A program made the position numbers and the translations under genes. A stretch of DNA of 64,000 nt from JAOUGY01 sp963825585 (lineage in GTDB: Bacteria; Actinomycetota; Acidimicrobiia; Spongiisociales; ZC4RG35): NCBI GenBank assembly GCA_963825585.1, contig CAWGTX010000006.1, positions 744,001 to 808,000 on the forward strand, given 5' to 3'. The notes under the pieces are model-generated. The model did not search any database. It was not told the origin of the DNA and saw only the letters and a list, made by a program, of their open reading frames with translations. Each line of letters begins with the position of its first letter. Within the stretch, counting starts at the first letter, position 1. This document shows, in pieces, positions 44,151 to 52,943 of this stretch.

Positions 44151-45347
44151 ATGCGCATCGAGTACCCCCACCGCCACGAACGGTTCGGAGCAGTGCGCAT
44201 CCACGAGCTCACCCAGGTCGTCGAACTCGATTCCGGGCTCGACGGCGATCCCGGGGAGTCGGTTGTACGAGGGCGACGGGTTCACCACGTGCCCGCCCGG
44301 GCCATCAACGCCGTCGAAAAGCGGATGGCGGTCGTGGTGCCAACCCGCAACGAGCGTCGAAAGGTCATCGACGGCGTGCTGAGCGGAATCCCCCACGACT
44401 GCACCATCGTTCTGGTTTCCGCCTCCGAACGGGAGCCGATCGATCGCTTCGATCTCGAATGTGCCCTCCTCGAGGATTTCTGCGACTCCACCGGGCGGCG
44501 GGCGGTGGCCATTCACCAGTTCGACCCCGGGGTGGGCCTCGCCGCCGACGAGTCGGGCCTCGGTGTGCTGGCGGAGTCGGGCGCCGTCCGGTCGGGCAAG
44601 GGTGAGGCGATGATCCTGGCGATGCTCATCACCGAGGCGTTCGAGCTCGACCACGTAGGCTTCGTCGACGCCGACAACTACGTGCCCGGGGCCGTGCACG
44701 AGTACGTCAAGAGTTTTGCCGCCGGCCTCCATCTCGCCCCGAGTCCGTATGCGATGGTCCGGATCTCGTGGCACTCGAAACCGAAGGTGGAAGAGGGTCG
44801 GTTGGTGTTCAACCGCTGGGGCCGCACCTCGCAGGTGACGAACCACTTCCTCAACCAGGTGTTGTCGACGTACAGCGGCTTCGGGACCGAGGTGATCAAG
44901 ACCGGCAACTCGGGCGAGCACGGGATGACGATGGAACTGGCCCGGCGCCTGCGCTTCGCCGGCGGGTTCGCGGTGGAACCGTACGAGCTGATCGACATGT
45001 TCGCCCAGTTCGGCGGTGCGCTCGCATCACCGCATCCCGAGGTGAACCGCTCGCTGGTCGACGTCTTCCAGGTCGAGACCCGCAACCCCCACTTCCACGA
45101 GGACAAGGGCCAGGACCACATCGACGACATGCGGGTCCGGGCCCTGCATGCGCTGTACCACTCGCCGGTCTGTCCCACCTCCGTTCGGCGGGAGATCTGC
45201 GAGTTCCTCGAAACCGAGTCGTTCGTGGACACCGGTTGCACGCCACCCGAGGAACGAATCTATCCGTCCATCGACACGGCCGACATCGAACGCTTCGCCA
45301 TGGCGCTGAGGAAGGCTGAGTCGTTCCGGCGCCTCGGAGCCGAATAG
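44151..45347 (+). CDS. mpgS: Mannosyl-3-phosphoglycerate synthase (GT55)
   Basis: Transfers mannose from GDP-mannose to 3-phosphoglycerate, the first step of the two-step route to mannosylglycerate, an osmolyte and thermolyte. 398 residues, the family length. The N-terminus RIEYPHRHERFGAVRIHE is characteristic; VVVPTRNERRKVIDGVL is the nucleotide-sugar strand and GFVDADNYVPGAVHEY holds the metal DxD-type motif. GTEVIKTGNSGEHGMTMELA follows. No phosphatase (mpgP) gene is adjacent. GDP-mannose could come from manC in this window. Confidence 0.92.
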   Translation: MRIEYPHRHERFGAVRIHELTQVVELDSGLDGDPGESVVRGRRVHHVPARAINAVEKRMAVVVPTRNERRKVIDGVLSGIPHDCTIVLVSASEREPIDRFDLECALLEDFCDSTGRRAVAIHQFDPGVGLAADESGLGVLAESGAVRSGKGEAMILAMLITEAFELDHVGFVDADNYVPGAVHEYVKSFAAGLHLAPSPYAMVRISWHSKPKVEEGRLVFNRWGRTSQVTNHFLNQVLSTYSGFGTEVIKTGNSGEHGMTMELARRLRFAGGFAVEPYELIDMFAQFGGALASPHPEVNRSLVDVFQVETRNPHFHEDKGQDHIDDMRVRALHALYHSPVCPTSVRREICEFLETESFVDTGCTPPEERIYPSIDTADIERFAMALRKAESFRRLGAE

Positions 45348-45356
45348 GTTCGGGCC

Positions 45357-45704
45357 GTGATCGTCTTCCACATCGCCACCGTTGCCGACTGGACGGCACG
45401 CTCACACGACTCGTATGTGCCGGCCGGGTACGAGGCCGAGGGTTTCGTGCACTGCTCCGGATCCGATCAGGTGGTCGGCACCGCCAACCGCATCTTCGCG
45501 GGGCGCCACGACCTGGTGCTGCTCGCCATCGACGACGCGAAGCTGACGGCACCGCTGGTGTGGGAGGACTCGTACGGATCCGGCACCGAGTTCCCCCACG
45601 TGTACGGACCGATCGACCTGGTGGCGGTGGCGGAGGTGATGGCGTTCTCGCCGGACGGCGATGGCCGTTTCGAACGTTGGCGAGCCGATCAACCGCCTGG
45701 TTGA
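45357..45704 (+). CDS. DUF952 family protein
   Basis: 115 residues. The family features IFHIATVADW, GFVHCSGSDQVVGTANRIFAG (in pieces: GFVHCSG, VVGTANRIF) and FPHVYGPIDLVAV are clear. DUF952 proteins resemble a small ADP-ribosyltransferase-like fold, but no reaction is established. GTG 45357 has TAGGTT six bases upstream. Its last 16 bases overlap the convergent cytochrome c gene. Confidence 0.88.
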   Translation: MIVFHIATVADWTARSHDSYVPAGYEAEGFVHCSGSDQVVGTANRIFAGRHDLVLLAIDDAKLTAPLVWEDSYGSGTEFPHVYGPIDLVAVAEVMAFSPDGDGRFERWRADQPPG

Positions 45705-46003
45705 AGGGTGCGGATGTGGGCGACCACCTCGACTATCTCGGCGTCGTCGAGACCACCGACGGGTCCCATCGCCGGATAGTCGTCGTCCTGATCGACCCCG
45801 TTGCGGATGATCTCGGCGATGCGGTCGTCTCCGGCCTCGGTGCCGATGAGCGATGGACCGGCCGTCGTACCCTCCCCGATCGAGCCGTGGCAGGCTGCGC
45901 AGTTGCCGGCGTAGAGCTGTGGCCCTCCGGCGGCGGCCTGACCGCCGCAGCCGGCGGTGACCAGTGCGACGATGACGGCGAGAATGGGAACGACGCGGCG
46001 CAT
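45689..46003 (-). CDS. Small lipoprotein cytochrome c
   Basis: 104 residues. Lipid Cys19 follows VTAGC; the heme site is CAACH (Cys35, Cys38, His39) and the Met ligand is probably in DYPAMGPVGG. The helix DDAEIVEVVAHIRTL closes the fold. It resembles the cytochrome c coupled to menC, so the window encodes two membrane-tethered single-heme carriers. Its 3' end overlaps the convergent DUF952 gene. Confidence 0.92.
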   Translation of the reverse strand: MRRVVPILAVIVALVTAGCGGQAAAGGPQLYAGNCAACHGSIGEGTTAGPSLIGTEAGDDRIAEIIRNGVDQDDDYPAMGPVGGLDDAEIVEVVAHIRTLQPGG

Positions 46004-46031
46004 GACCGCACGCTACCTCCGGAGACCCGCC

Positions 46032-46580
46032 ATGACCCAGCTCACGACACCCAGGCTTCTGATGCGGCAGTGGCGGGAGACCGACAAGGTGGCTTTCGCC
46101 CGGATGAACGCCGATCCCGAGGTCATGGAGCACTTTCCCAGCGTCATGACAACCGAGCAGTCCGACGGCTTGGTCGACCGCATGCACACCCACCTGGAAG
46201 AACACGGGTGGGGTCTGTGGGCGGTCGAGGTGCGGGCGTCAGACGAGTTCATCGGGTTCGTGGGTGTGTGGCCGATCGGGTTCGACCCGTTCCGGCAGCG
46301 CGAACAACGCGAGATCGGCTGGAGGCTGCAGCGTTCGGCATGGGGCCACGGCTACGCCTCGGAAGCCGCCTCCGCCGCATTGGAATACGCCTTCACCGAT
46401 CTCGGATGGCCAGAGGTGGTGTCGTTCACCGCAGTCCGAAACGTGCGGTCGCAGGCGGTGATGGAGCGAATCGGGATGGTCCGCGATCCGTCGAGCGACT
46501 TCGACCATCCCAGCGTGCCCGAAGGACATCCGGTCCGTCCCCACGTCGTCTACCGGATCGCCGCCCCCGAACCCTGCTGA
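46032..46580 (+). CDS. GNAT acetyltransferase (RimJ/RimL-like)
   Basis: 182 residues. TPRLLMRQWRETD opens the fold; the acetyl-CoA loop is RSAWGHGYASEAASAAL, and FTAVRNVRSQAVMERIGM is the conserved C-terminal part. Members acetylate protein N-termini or small molecules; the substrate is not known here. ATG 46032 has GGAG seven bases upstream. The 28-base gap to the cytochrome c start makes them divergent. Confidence 0.9.
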   Translation: MTQLTTPRLLMRQWRETDKVAFARMNADPEVMEHFPSVMTTEQSDGLVDRMHTHLEEHGWGLWAVEVRASDEFIGFVGVWPIGFDPFRQREQREIGWRLQRSAWGHGYASEAASAALEYAFTDLGWPEVVSFTAVRNVRSQAVMERIGMVRDPSSDFDHPSVPEGHPVRPHVVYRIAAPEPC

Positions 46581-46640
46581 CACCATTCTGTGGGCCCACG
46601 ACTACACGAGGTGTGGCCTAGAACCCTGGGTTTGGTCCGC

Positions 46641-48320
46641 TCACCCCAGGCCGGCGAAGGGGTCTTCGGGGCCATCATCACCGGCCAGCCGGCCGGCCTC
46701 CGACGCCCGGGTGGCCCAGGCGGGGAAGGGGAACTCCAGCACCAGCGGCACTGGCAGCTCGGGCTGGCTGACCAGCATGGTTCCGGGCTTGATGATCGTC
46801 GCCCGCTGGCGCTGCACCTGCGGGAGGAAGCCGTACTCGTCGCGGCCCGCCTCGGCGGAGTCGAGGCGGCCGACCACGCGGATCGAGGAGTTGGCGATGA
46901 TGCGCCGCTCTACCTCCGAGGCCGTCTGCTGGGCGCCGATCAGGATGATGCCCAGGCTCCTGCCGCGCTCGGCCACGTCGAGCAGGATCTCCTTGATCGG
47001 GCTCGAACCTTCCCGGGGGGCGTACTTGTTGAGCTCGTCGAGCACCAGGAACAACAGCTCGCCCGACTGACCGGCCTGCTCGCGTTCGTCGAAGGCCTTG
47101 CGGATGGTGACACCCACCACGAAGCGCTTGGCCCGGTCGTGGAGGTTGTGGAGGTCGACCACCGTCACCTGGTGCTGCAACGGGGTGACGGCGTGGCGGG
47201 CGGCGTTGGCGACGTCGCCTCGGATCAACCGTTCCAGATGCCGCACCGAGCCCTGAAGGCGACGGACGAAGGCATTGACGGTGCCCTGACCGATGGCGGT
47301 GCCGGCCCACACCGGGCGGTCGTCGTCGCTCTGGACTTTGTCGGTGACGAGATCCACCAGCTCCCGGAACGTCCGAACGGTCACGCCTTCGATCCTGATG
47401 GCGCCGTCGTCGAGGGCGGTGGCGCGACGGAGCTGGGCCATCACGTTGTAGACCACCATCGTGTACTGGGCGCGATCGTCCTCGGCATCGGCGAACAGGA
47501 ACGGAAGCAGGTCGTCCCGACAGAACTCGTGCAGGGTCCAGAAGAACGATTCCACCCCGTGACTGCGTGCCGACACGTCCGGAACGGCCGCCGCCGACCC
47601 GGCCCGGGGCGGAGCCCACACGCCCACCGACCGGAACGCCTCGGCGGGCAGCCCCAGACGGGCGTACCGCTCACGCTGGACGTCGTCGAGCTTGACGTTG
47701 GGATGGTCGAGGAACAGCAGATCCTCGCCCTTGACGTTGAAGATCAGTGCTTTGGTGTTGACCGCCCTCGTCCCCAGCACACCGCTGTTGAAGATCGAAT
47801 GCAGCAGGAAGGTGGCGTACGTGGTCTTGGTGGCGACGCCGGAGATGCCCGAGATGTTGACGTGGGCTCCCCGGCGACCGTCGAGGAACTCCAGGTTCAG
47901 CACCAATGGCTCGCCCGAACGAGACAGACCGATGGGGAGCCGCTCGGTCATCCGATCGAAGAACAGCGCCTGGTCGCGCTCGGCCCCCTCGGCCTTGCGC
48001 ACCGGGTCTCCGGGGCGGGGAGGGACGAAGACCTCGGGCTCGAACCGGGTGGCGGCGATCTGGGCCGACTCCGCCACCTCGGCCGGCAGCACACCGTCGG
48101 AGATCAGGAACACGTCGGAGTCGAACCGGGCACCCTCGTGTCGGGCCCGAACCTGGCCGACCATGCCGAAGATCTTCACGACCTCGCCTCCGGGCAGGAC
48201 ACGTTCCAGCGCCACGACATCGTCGAGTTGGAGGTAGCTGTCGTCGGCGACACCCACCCAGAACTCGAGCGGGGTCGAGTCCTCGGTGCCGATCACGCGT
48301 CCGACGATGGGCTGGTCCAT
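46641..48320 (-). CDS. HerA-like DNA-end ATPase (DUF87)
   Basis: 559 residues. An N-terminal HerA/ATP-synthase-type barrel (IVGRVIGTEDSTPLEFWVGV) leads to a RecA-like motor with Walker B LLFLVLDELNKYAP, and EILLDVAERGRSLGIILIGAQ. The phosphate loop reads NISGISGVATKTTYATFLL: Lys165 is kept but the usual Gly before it is Thr. HerA hexamers translocate DNA for NurA. TACCCT lies seven bases before ATG 48320; a start at 48443 would add a tail with no conserved features. Confidence 0.82.
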   Translation of the reverse strand: MDQPIVGRVIGTEDSTPLEFWVGVADDSYLQLDDVVALERVLPGGEVVKIFGMVGQVRARHEGARFDSDVFLISDGVLPAEVAESAQIAATRFEPEVFVPPRPGDPVRKAEGAERDQALFFDRMTERLPIGLSRSGEPLVLNLEFLDGRRGAHVNISGISGVATKTTYATFLLHSIFNSGVLGTRAVNTKALIFNVKGEDLLFLDHPNVKLDDVQRERYARLGLPAEAFRSVGVWAPPRAGSAAAVPDVSARSHGVESFFWTLHEFCRDDLLPFLFADAEDDRAQYTMVVYNVMAQLRRATALDDGAIRIEGVTVRTFRELVDLVTDKVQSDDDRPVWAGTAIGQGTVNAFVRRLQGSVRHLERLIRGDVANAARHAVTPLQHQVTVVDLHNLHDRAKRFVVGVTIRKAFDEREQAGQSGELLFLVLDELNKYAPREGSSPIKEILLDVAERGRSLGIILIGAQQTASEVERRIIANSSIRVVGRLDSAEAGRDEYGFLPQVQRQRATIIKPGTMLVSQPELPVPLVLEFPFPAWATRASEAGRLAGDDGPEDPFAGLG

Positions 48321-48327
48321 GGCCGGG

Positions 48328-48333
48328 AGGGTA
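48328..48333 (-). promoter_or_regulatory. Leaderless -10 box of the HerA-like gene
   Basis: TACCCT on the reverse strand, preceded by TGA as in an extended -10, lies seven bases before ATG 48320. Confidence 0.5.
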
Positions 48334-48430
48334 TCAGTAGGGGCTGACAGAGACAGCCGATCATCCGGCACCGCCAGCCGGTTCGCCCGGGCCCTACCCT
48401 CGTCGACTCCTGGATCGGAAGGAATCGAAC

Positions 48431-48868
48431 GTGAGCGCGACATGGATGGTGGTGGCGATGACGGTGCTCGGAGGCATCGCCGCCGCCCTGCAGGCCCAGT
48501 TCGCAGGGGTCATGAACAACCGGATGGGCACGCTGGGCTCGGTGGTGGTGATCTACGGCAGCGGCGCCGCCGCCATCGCCGTCGTCGCCGCACTGACTCG
48601 TGGCAACTCGCTCGACGGGTGGAGGGACGTCCCGCCCTACACCCTGCTCGCCGGGGTCCTCGGGCTGGTGGTGGTCGGTTCGGTGGCGTTCGCTGTCGGC
48701 AGGGTGGGTGTGGTGCAGGCGCTGCTGACCTTCACCGCCGCCCAGTTCGTGTTCTCGGCGCTCATCGACCACTTCGGATGGTTCGGCGCCGAGGTTCGAA
48801 GTTTCGACCTGACCCGCATGTCTGGGGTTGTGATGGTCTTCGGCGGGGCATGGTTGGTGCTGAGATGA
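48431..48868 (+). CDS. YdcZ/DUF606 small DMT-type membrane protein
   Basis: 145 residues with four to five hydrophobic helices. GGIAAALQAQFAGVMNNRMG and GVVQALLTFTAAQFVFSALIDHFGWFG (in part: AAQFVFSALIDHFGWFG) match the half-size DMT family in which five-helix subunits pair to form a transporter. GGAAGGA lies at good distance before GTG 48431. It overlaps the next small gene. Confidence 0.85.
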   Translation: MSATWMVVAMTVLGGIAAALQAQFAGVMNNRMGTLGSVVVIYGSGAAAIAVVAALTRGNSLDGWRDVPPYTLLAGVLGLVVVGSVAFAVGRVGVVQALLTFTAAQFVFSALIDHFGWFGAEVRSFDLTRMSGVVMVFGGAWLVLR

Positions 48869-49053
48869 TGAGCATGTTCAAACGGGAACGTTTCTACTGG
48901 TGTGTGACACACGAACGGGTCGAGCCGCGCAAGGGGTGCCCGTCCAAGGACCGCCTCGGTCCCTACAAGACGAAGGAGGAGGCGGAGGCGGCCATCGACC
49001 GGGTTCGAAAGCGCAACGCCGAGTGGGACGCCGAGGACAACCGCTGGGATTGA
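48865..49053 (+). CDS. Small charged protein, SPOR-like
   Basis: 62 residues: FKRERFYWCVTHERVEPRKG then LGPYKTKEEAEAAIDRVRKRNAEWD. The pattern of an aromatic strand, then GPYKTKEEAEAAIDRVRKRN, resembles a minimal SPOR-type or AP2-like alpha/beta fold. ATG 48865 overlaps the YdcZ stop (ATGA). Function unknown. Confidence 0.7.
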   Translation: MMSMFKRERFYWCVTHERVEPRKGCPSKDRLGPYKTKEEAEAAIDRVRKRNAEWDAEDNRWD

Positions 49054-49065
49054 GCCCGGTGGACT

Positions 49066-50937
49066 TCAGGCGTTCTCGTGCGAGTCGACCACCGGCTCGT
49101 AGGTCGTGCTCCGTCGAGCCGGATTTCGCCCGGCCGCCACGATGGCCTGCTCGAACTCCGCCGGGGTCATCTCCTGGCCGTGGGCGGCGCCGGCGGAACG
49201 GGTGATGATCTCGCCCATCAGGGTGCCGCCGACGTCGTTGCAGCCGGCATCGAGCAGACGGGCGGCCCCGTCGAGACCCAGCTTGACCCAGGAGCCCTGA
49301 ATGTTGTCGATGAGCCCGTCGAAGGCGATGCGCGACACGGCGTGGATCAGGACCACTTCGTCCCAGGTCGGCCCGGGCCGGGCCTTGCCCTGCAGGAAGA
49401 TGGGTGAACCCATGTGCACGAACGACAACGGGACCATCTCGGTGAACCCGCCGGTACGGCGCTGGATCGCCCGGATCACCTCGAGGTGGTTGGCCCACGC
49501 CCGGGGATGATCGATGTGGCCGAACATGATGGTGGCGGTCGAGCCCATCCCCAGCTCGTGCGCTTTGATCATCACGTCCGCCCACTGCGAGGTGCGGATC
49601 TTGTCCGGGCACAGATGCTCGCGCACGTCGTCGTCGAGGATCTCGGCGGCTGTGCCCGGGAGTGTGCCGAGACCGGCGTCCCGCAGACGGGTCAGGAATG
49701 CGTCGACGGTGACACCCAGCGTCTCGGCCCCCTGCCACACCTCGAGCGGGGTGAACCCGTGGATGTGCATCCCGGGCAGCTCGGCTTTGATGGCCTCGAC
49801 CACACCCACGTAGAAGTCACCGGTGAACTCCGGGTGGATGCCGCCCTGGAGCGTGACCTCGGTTGCACCCTTGTCCCACGCCTCCTTCGACCACGCCACG
49901 ATCTCGGGGATGCCCATCAGGTATGGGTCACCACGCAGGTTGAGGCTGCGTGGGCCCTTCGAGAAGGCGCAGAACCCACACCGGAAGTAGCACATGTTGG
50001 TGTAGTTGATGTTGCGGTTCACCACGTAGGTGACGGTGTCACCGACGGTGCGGTGACGGAGCCGGTCGGCGGTCCAGGCCACCGCATCCACCTGATCGCC
50101 CCTGGCTCGGAACAGCACCTCGATCTCGTCGCGGGTGGGTGGCGTCCCGGCCAGTGAGCGCTCGAGGATGGCTGCCAGGTCGCCGGCTCCCGCCAACTGG
50201 GCGGGTGCGGGTCCGTGCACCCATGCGGCGTCGAGCCACTCGGCGGAGAACCGTCCGGCGGGAACGGGCGGATGTTCGTCCTTCCCGGGAGACCAGCTGT
50301 AGCGGGGCCGTGCCGCCCCGGACGCATCGACCTGGGCGCACCATGCGGTGAACAGGGGGGCCGGGAGTGTGCGCCGGCCATCATCGATTTCCACCCCGAG
50401 CGGGAAGGCGCACCGCTCCACCAGGCGATCGGTACCCAACGCAATGCGCAGTTCGCCGATCCTCTCCACGTCCCAATCCCGCAGCAGCAGGTCGCCGGCT
50501 CCGGCCTCGACCGCAGCCACCGCCTGTTCCACGTCGTCGACGAACACCGACACCACCACGTCGAGACCCGGCCGGGCCATCCGTTCGACGGCGTCCGCCA
50601 CATGGGAGCGCCCGGTGCGCAGATATGCCGCCCTGGAGCGGGCGACGGCGTCGAGCACGGCGTCGTGGTGATCGCAGTCGACCACGGTGATGCGCCAGCC
50701 GGCCACGCCGCGTTTCACCAGGCCGAGCGCATCGGTGGCCGAGACCACCCAGGCGGCCGGTTCGGCTGCGCCCACACCGAGACTGACCGGGAGCATCATC
50801 GTCTCGACGGCGGCGGCGACCTGGGCGGCGTCGAGGTCCTCCACCTCGAGCGCCGTCGTCCCCTCCCTGCGACGGGTGGCGGCCTGGAGGGCATTGATGG
50901 TGTGGGTGGGCCTCACGCGGAGGAAGGTCACGGTCAC
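49066..50937 (-). CDS. cofH: FO synthase subunit 2 with extra N-terminal domain
   Basis: Radical-SAM enzyme that joins 5-amino-6-ribitylaminouracil and tyrosine in making FO, the F420 chromophore. 623 residues, where CofH is usually near 400. The core starts near residue 255 (LERSLAGTPPTRDEIEVLF), with the cluster Cys316-Cys320-Cys323 in MCYFRCGFCAF, TLQGGIHPEFTGDFY and VPLSFVHMGSPIF. Residues 1-245 are an additional alpha/beta domain that I do not recognise (LPVSLGVGAAEPAAWVVSA, DVVVSVFVDDVEQAVAAVEAG). GTG 50937 overlaps the cofG stop (GTGA). Confidence 0.92.
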   Translation of the reverse strand: MTVTFLRVRPTHTINALQAATRRREGTTALEVEDLDAAQVAAAVETMMLPVSLGVGAAEPAAWVVSATDALGLVKRGVAGWRITVVDCDHHDAVLDAVARSRAAYLRTGRSHVADAVERMARPGLDVVVSVFVDDVEQAVAAVEAGAGDLLLRDWDVERIGELRIALGTDRLVERCAFPLGVEIDDGRRTLPAPLFTAWCAQVDASGAARPRYSWSPGKDEHPPVPAGRFSAEWLDAAWVHGPAPAQLAGAGDLAAILERSLAGTPPTRDEIEVLFRARGDQVDAVAWTADRLRHRTVGDTVTYVVNRNINYTNMCYFRCGFCAFSKGPRSLNLRGDPYLMGIPEIVAWSKEAWDKGATEVTLQGGIHPEFTGDFYVGVVEAIKAELPGMHIHGFTPLEVWQGAETLGVTVDAFLTRLRDAGLGTLPGTAAEILDDDVREHLCPDKIRTSQWADVMIKAHELGMGSTATIMFGHIDHPRAWANHLEVIRAIQRRTGGFTEMVPLSFVHMGSPIFLQGKARPGPTWDEVVLIHAVSRIAFDGLIDNIQGSWVKLGLDGAARLLDAGCNDVGGTLMGEIITRSAGAAHGQEMTPAEFEQAIVAAGRNPARRSTTYEPVVDSHENA

Positions 50938-52088
50938 GGGGTCGTCTCCATCTGTGGGGCGAGAGCGTATCCGGCGTCGTCGATCGCCGACGACACCTTG
51001 GCGAGCATGGCCGGGTCGAGCCAGTGTTCTGTGATGAACTCGGGGTAGACAGGAAGGCGGGGCATGAGCCGGAACCCGGCCGCCTCGGTGCGGGCGCGGA
51101 GTTCGTCGAGATGCGGCCACGGTGCCTCGGGGTTCACCCAGTCGATTGTGAGCGGCGACACGCCACCCCAGTCGTTGATCCCGGCGTCGAGGTAGGTCTC
51201 GAACCGTTCGGTCAGGTTCGGAGGTACCTGGACGTTCATCTCGGCGCCCATCAACCAACGGGTCACCGCCACCACCCGGGCGAACCAGGCCGGGATCGGC
51301 TCGGCGGAGCGCCGCATCGGAGTGTCGGCCTTGGCCCGGAAGTTCTGGACGATGACCTCCTGGATCTGACCGTGGGTGGCGTGCTGCTCGGCCATGGCGG
51401 CGATCGAGTCGACGATCTCGGTGTTGGTCTCCCCCAGCCCCACCAGGATGCCGGTGGTGAACGGGACCGACTGGCGCCCCGCAGCGGCGATGGTCTCGAG
51501 ACGCAGAGCCGGGTCCTTGTCGGGCGCCTTGTGGTGGGGCATGCCCGGCTCCATGAGCCGGGGGGACACGTTCTCGAGCATCATCCCCATCGACGGGTTG
51601 GAGGGGCGCAGGGCACGGAAGTCGTCGTCGGTCATGACGCCGGGGTTGGCGTGGGGGAACAGCCGCGTCTGGGCGTTCACCAGCTCGCTCATCTGGCGGA
51701 CATACCCGATGGTGGTGCTGTGCCCGTGAGCAGCCAGAAACTCCTGGGCTTGCGGCCAACGGTCCTCCGGCTTGTCCCCCAGGGTGAAGAGCGCCTCGGT
51801 GCAGTCGCGTTCGTCACCGGCGGTGGCCACGGCCAACACTTCGTCGGGCTCGAGATAGACGCCACCGGCACCGGGAGGCTTGGCGAAGGTGCAGTAGGTG
51901 CACACATCGCGGCACAGGGTGGTGAGCGGGATGAACACCTTGCGGCTGTAGGTGACGATGCGGCCCTTGCCCTCGTCCCTGAGCCGCCGTGCTTCTGCGA
52001 ACAGCGGCGCCGGGTCGAGCAGGCCATCGAGGTACCTGACGGCCAACTCGGAATCAGGTGCCGGAAAACCCGAACTCACCAAGGCCAC
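50934..52088 (-). CDS. cofG: FO synthase subunit 1
   Basis: Radical-SAM partner of CofH in FO synthesis. 384 residues with the cluster Cys59-Cys63-Cys66 in TLCRDVCTYCTFAK, LFTLGDKPEDRW, MMLENVSPRLME and VQVPPNLTERFETYLDAGINDWGGVSPLT (in part: LDAGINDWGGVSPLT). In mycobacteria the two subunits are one protein, FbiC; here they are separate and coupled. Start is GTG 52088 or the in-frame GTG nine bases on. Confidence 0.95.
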   Translation of the reverse strand: MALVSSGFPAPDSELAVRYLDGLLDPAPLFAEARRLRDEGKGRIVTYSRKVFIPLTTLCRDVCTYCTFAKPPGAGGVYLEPDEVLAVATAGDERDCTEALFTLGDKPEDRWPQAQEFLAAHGHSTTIGYVRQMSELVNAQTRLFPHANPGVMTDDDFRALRPSNPSMGMMLENVSPRLMEPGMPHHKAPDKDPALRLETIAAAGRQSVPFTTGILVGLGETNTEIVDSIAAMAEQHATHGQIQEVIVQNFRAKADTPMRRSAEPIPAWFARVVAVTRWLMGAEMNVQVPPNLTERFETYLDAGINDWGGVSPLTIDWVNPEAPWPHLDELRARTEAAGFRLMPRLPVYPEFITEHWLDPAMLAKVSSAIDDAGYALAPQMETTP

Positions 52089-52127
52089 GCCCTCGTCATC
52101 ACCAGCAAGTTACCAGACTCCACGAGA

Positions 52128-52139
52128 ATTGGATCCAAT
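52128..52139. promoter_or_regulatory. 12-bp palindrome upstream of cofG
   Basis: ATTGGATCCAAT is a perfect inverted repeat about 40 bases before the cofG start, in the 60-bp gap to the SDR gene. It could be an operator for the cofG-cofH pair. Confidence 0.3.
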
Positions 52140-52148
52140 CGAAGGCGG

Positions 52149-52925
52149 CTAGCCAAGCGTTCCCGACGCCCCGATCACGCCCCCGTCGACGGGCAGCACC
52201 ACCCCGGTGAGCCACGAGCCGGCGTCCGAGCACAGGAACGTGATCGCCCTGGCCACATCCTCGGGCTCTCCCAACCTGTTCAACGGATGCACACCGGCGG
52301 CGCCCGCCTCGTCGGCCGTCCACAACAGCTCGGAGAGCTTGGTCTTCACGACCCCGGGAGCCACGGCGTTCACCCTCACGGTGGGCGCCAGTTCATAGGC
52401 GAGCTGATGGGTCATGTGGATGAGCGCCGCCTTTGACACGTTGTAGGCACCCAACACCGGCGCCGGGCGGATGCCACCCACCGAGGCCACGTTGACGATC
52501 ACTCCACCGTGCTCACGCATCCAGTGGCGGTAGGCCGCCTGCGTCCACACCAGCGGGCCCCGCTGATTGACCGCCCAGGTCTTGTCAACCGCTCCCATGT
52601 CCACGTCGACCAATGGACCCGGAGCCGGGTTGGTGCCGGCGTTGTTGATGAGTATGTCGCAACCGCCGAACCGCTCGATGGTGCCGGTCACCGCACGATC
52701 GGCGTCATCGTCCACGTCGGCGCGGGCGGCGATGGCATGGATCCGGTCGGCGGGCGCTCCCCCGACAACCAACTGTTGCACCGCCTGCTCGAGATTGTCC
52801 GGACGCCGGGACGTGATCACGACCCCCTCGGCTCCCGATATCGCCAACTCGAGAGCGGTGGCCAGCCCGATCCCCCGGCTCCCGCCAGTCACGAGAGCCA
52901 CTTTTCCGGACACGGTTGCGTTCAT
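52149..52925 (-). CDS. Short-chain dehydrogenase/reductase
   Basis: 258 residues. Cofactor motif VTGGSRGIGLATA, ILINNAGTNPAPG, catalytic Ser in NVASVGGI, and YNVSKAAL with the Tyr-Lys pair. The end SDAGSWLTGVVLPVDGG is that of classical FabG-like enzymes. The substrate is unknown. ATG 52925 has AAGGA upstream. A repeat-rich 155-bp spacer precedes it. Confidence 0.92.
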   Translation of the reverse strand: MNATVSGKVALVTGGSRGIGLATALELAISGAEGVVITSRRPDNLEQAVQQLVVGGAPADRIHAIAARADVDDDADRAVTGTIERFGGCDILINNAGTNPAPGPLVDVDMGAVDKTWAVNQRGPLVWTQAAYRHWMREHGGVIVNVASVGGIRPAPVLGAYNVSKAALIHMTHQLAYELAPTVRVNAVAPGVVKTKLSELLWTADEAGAAGVHPLNRLGEPEDVARAITFLCSDAGSWLTGVVLPVDGGVIGASGTLG

Positions 52926-52943
52926 GGGGATCCTTCCGAAGCG

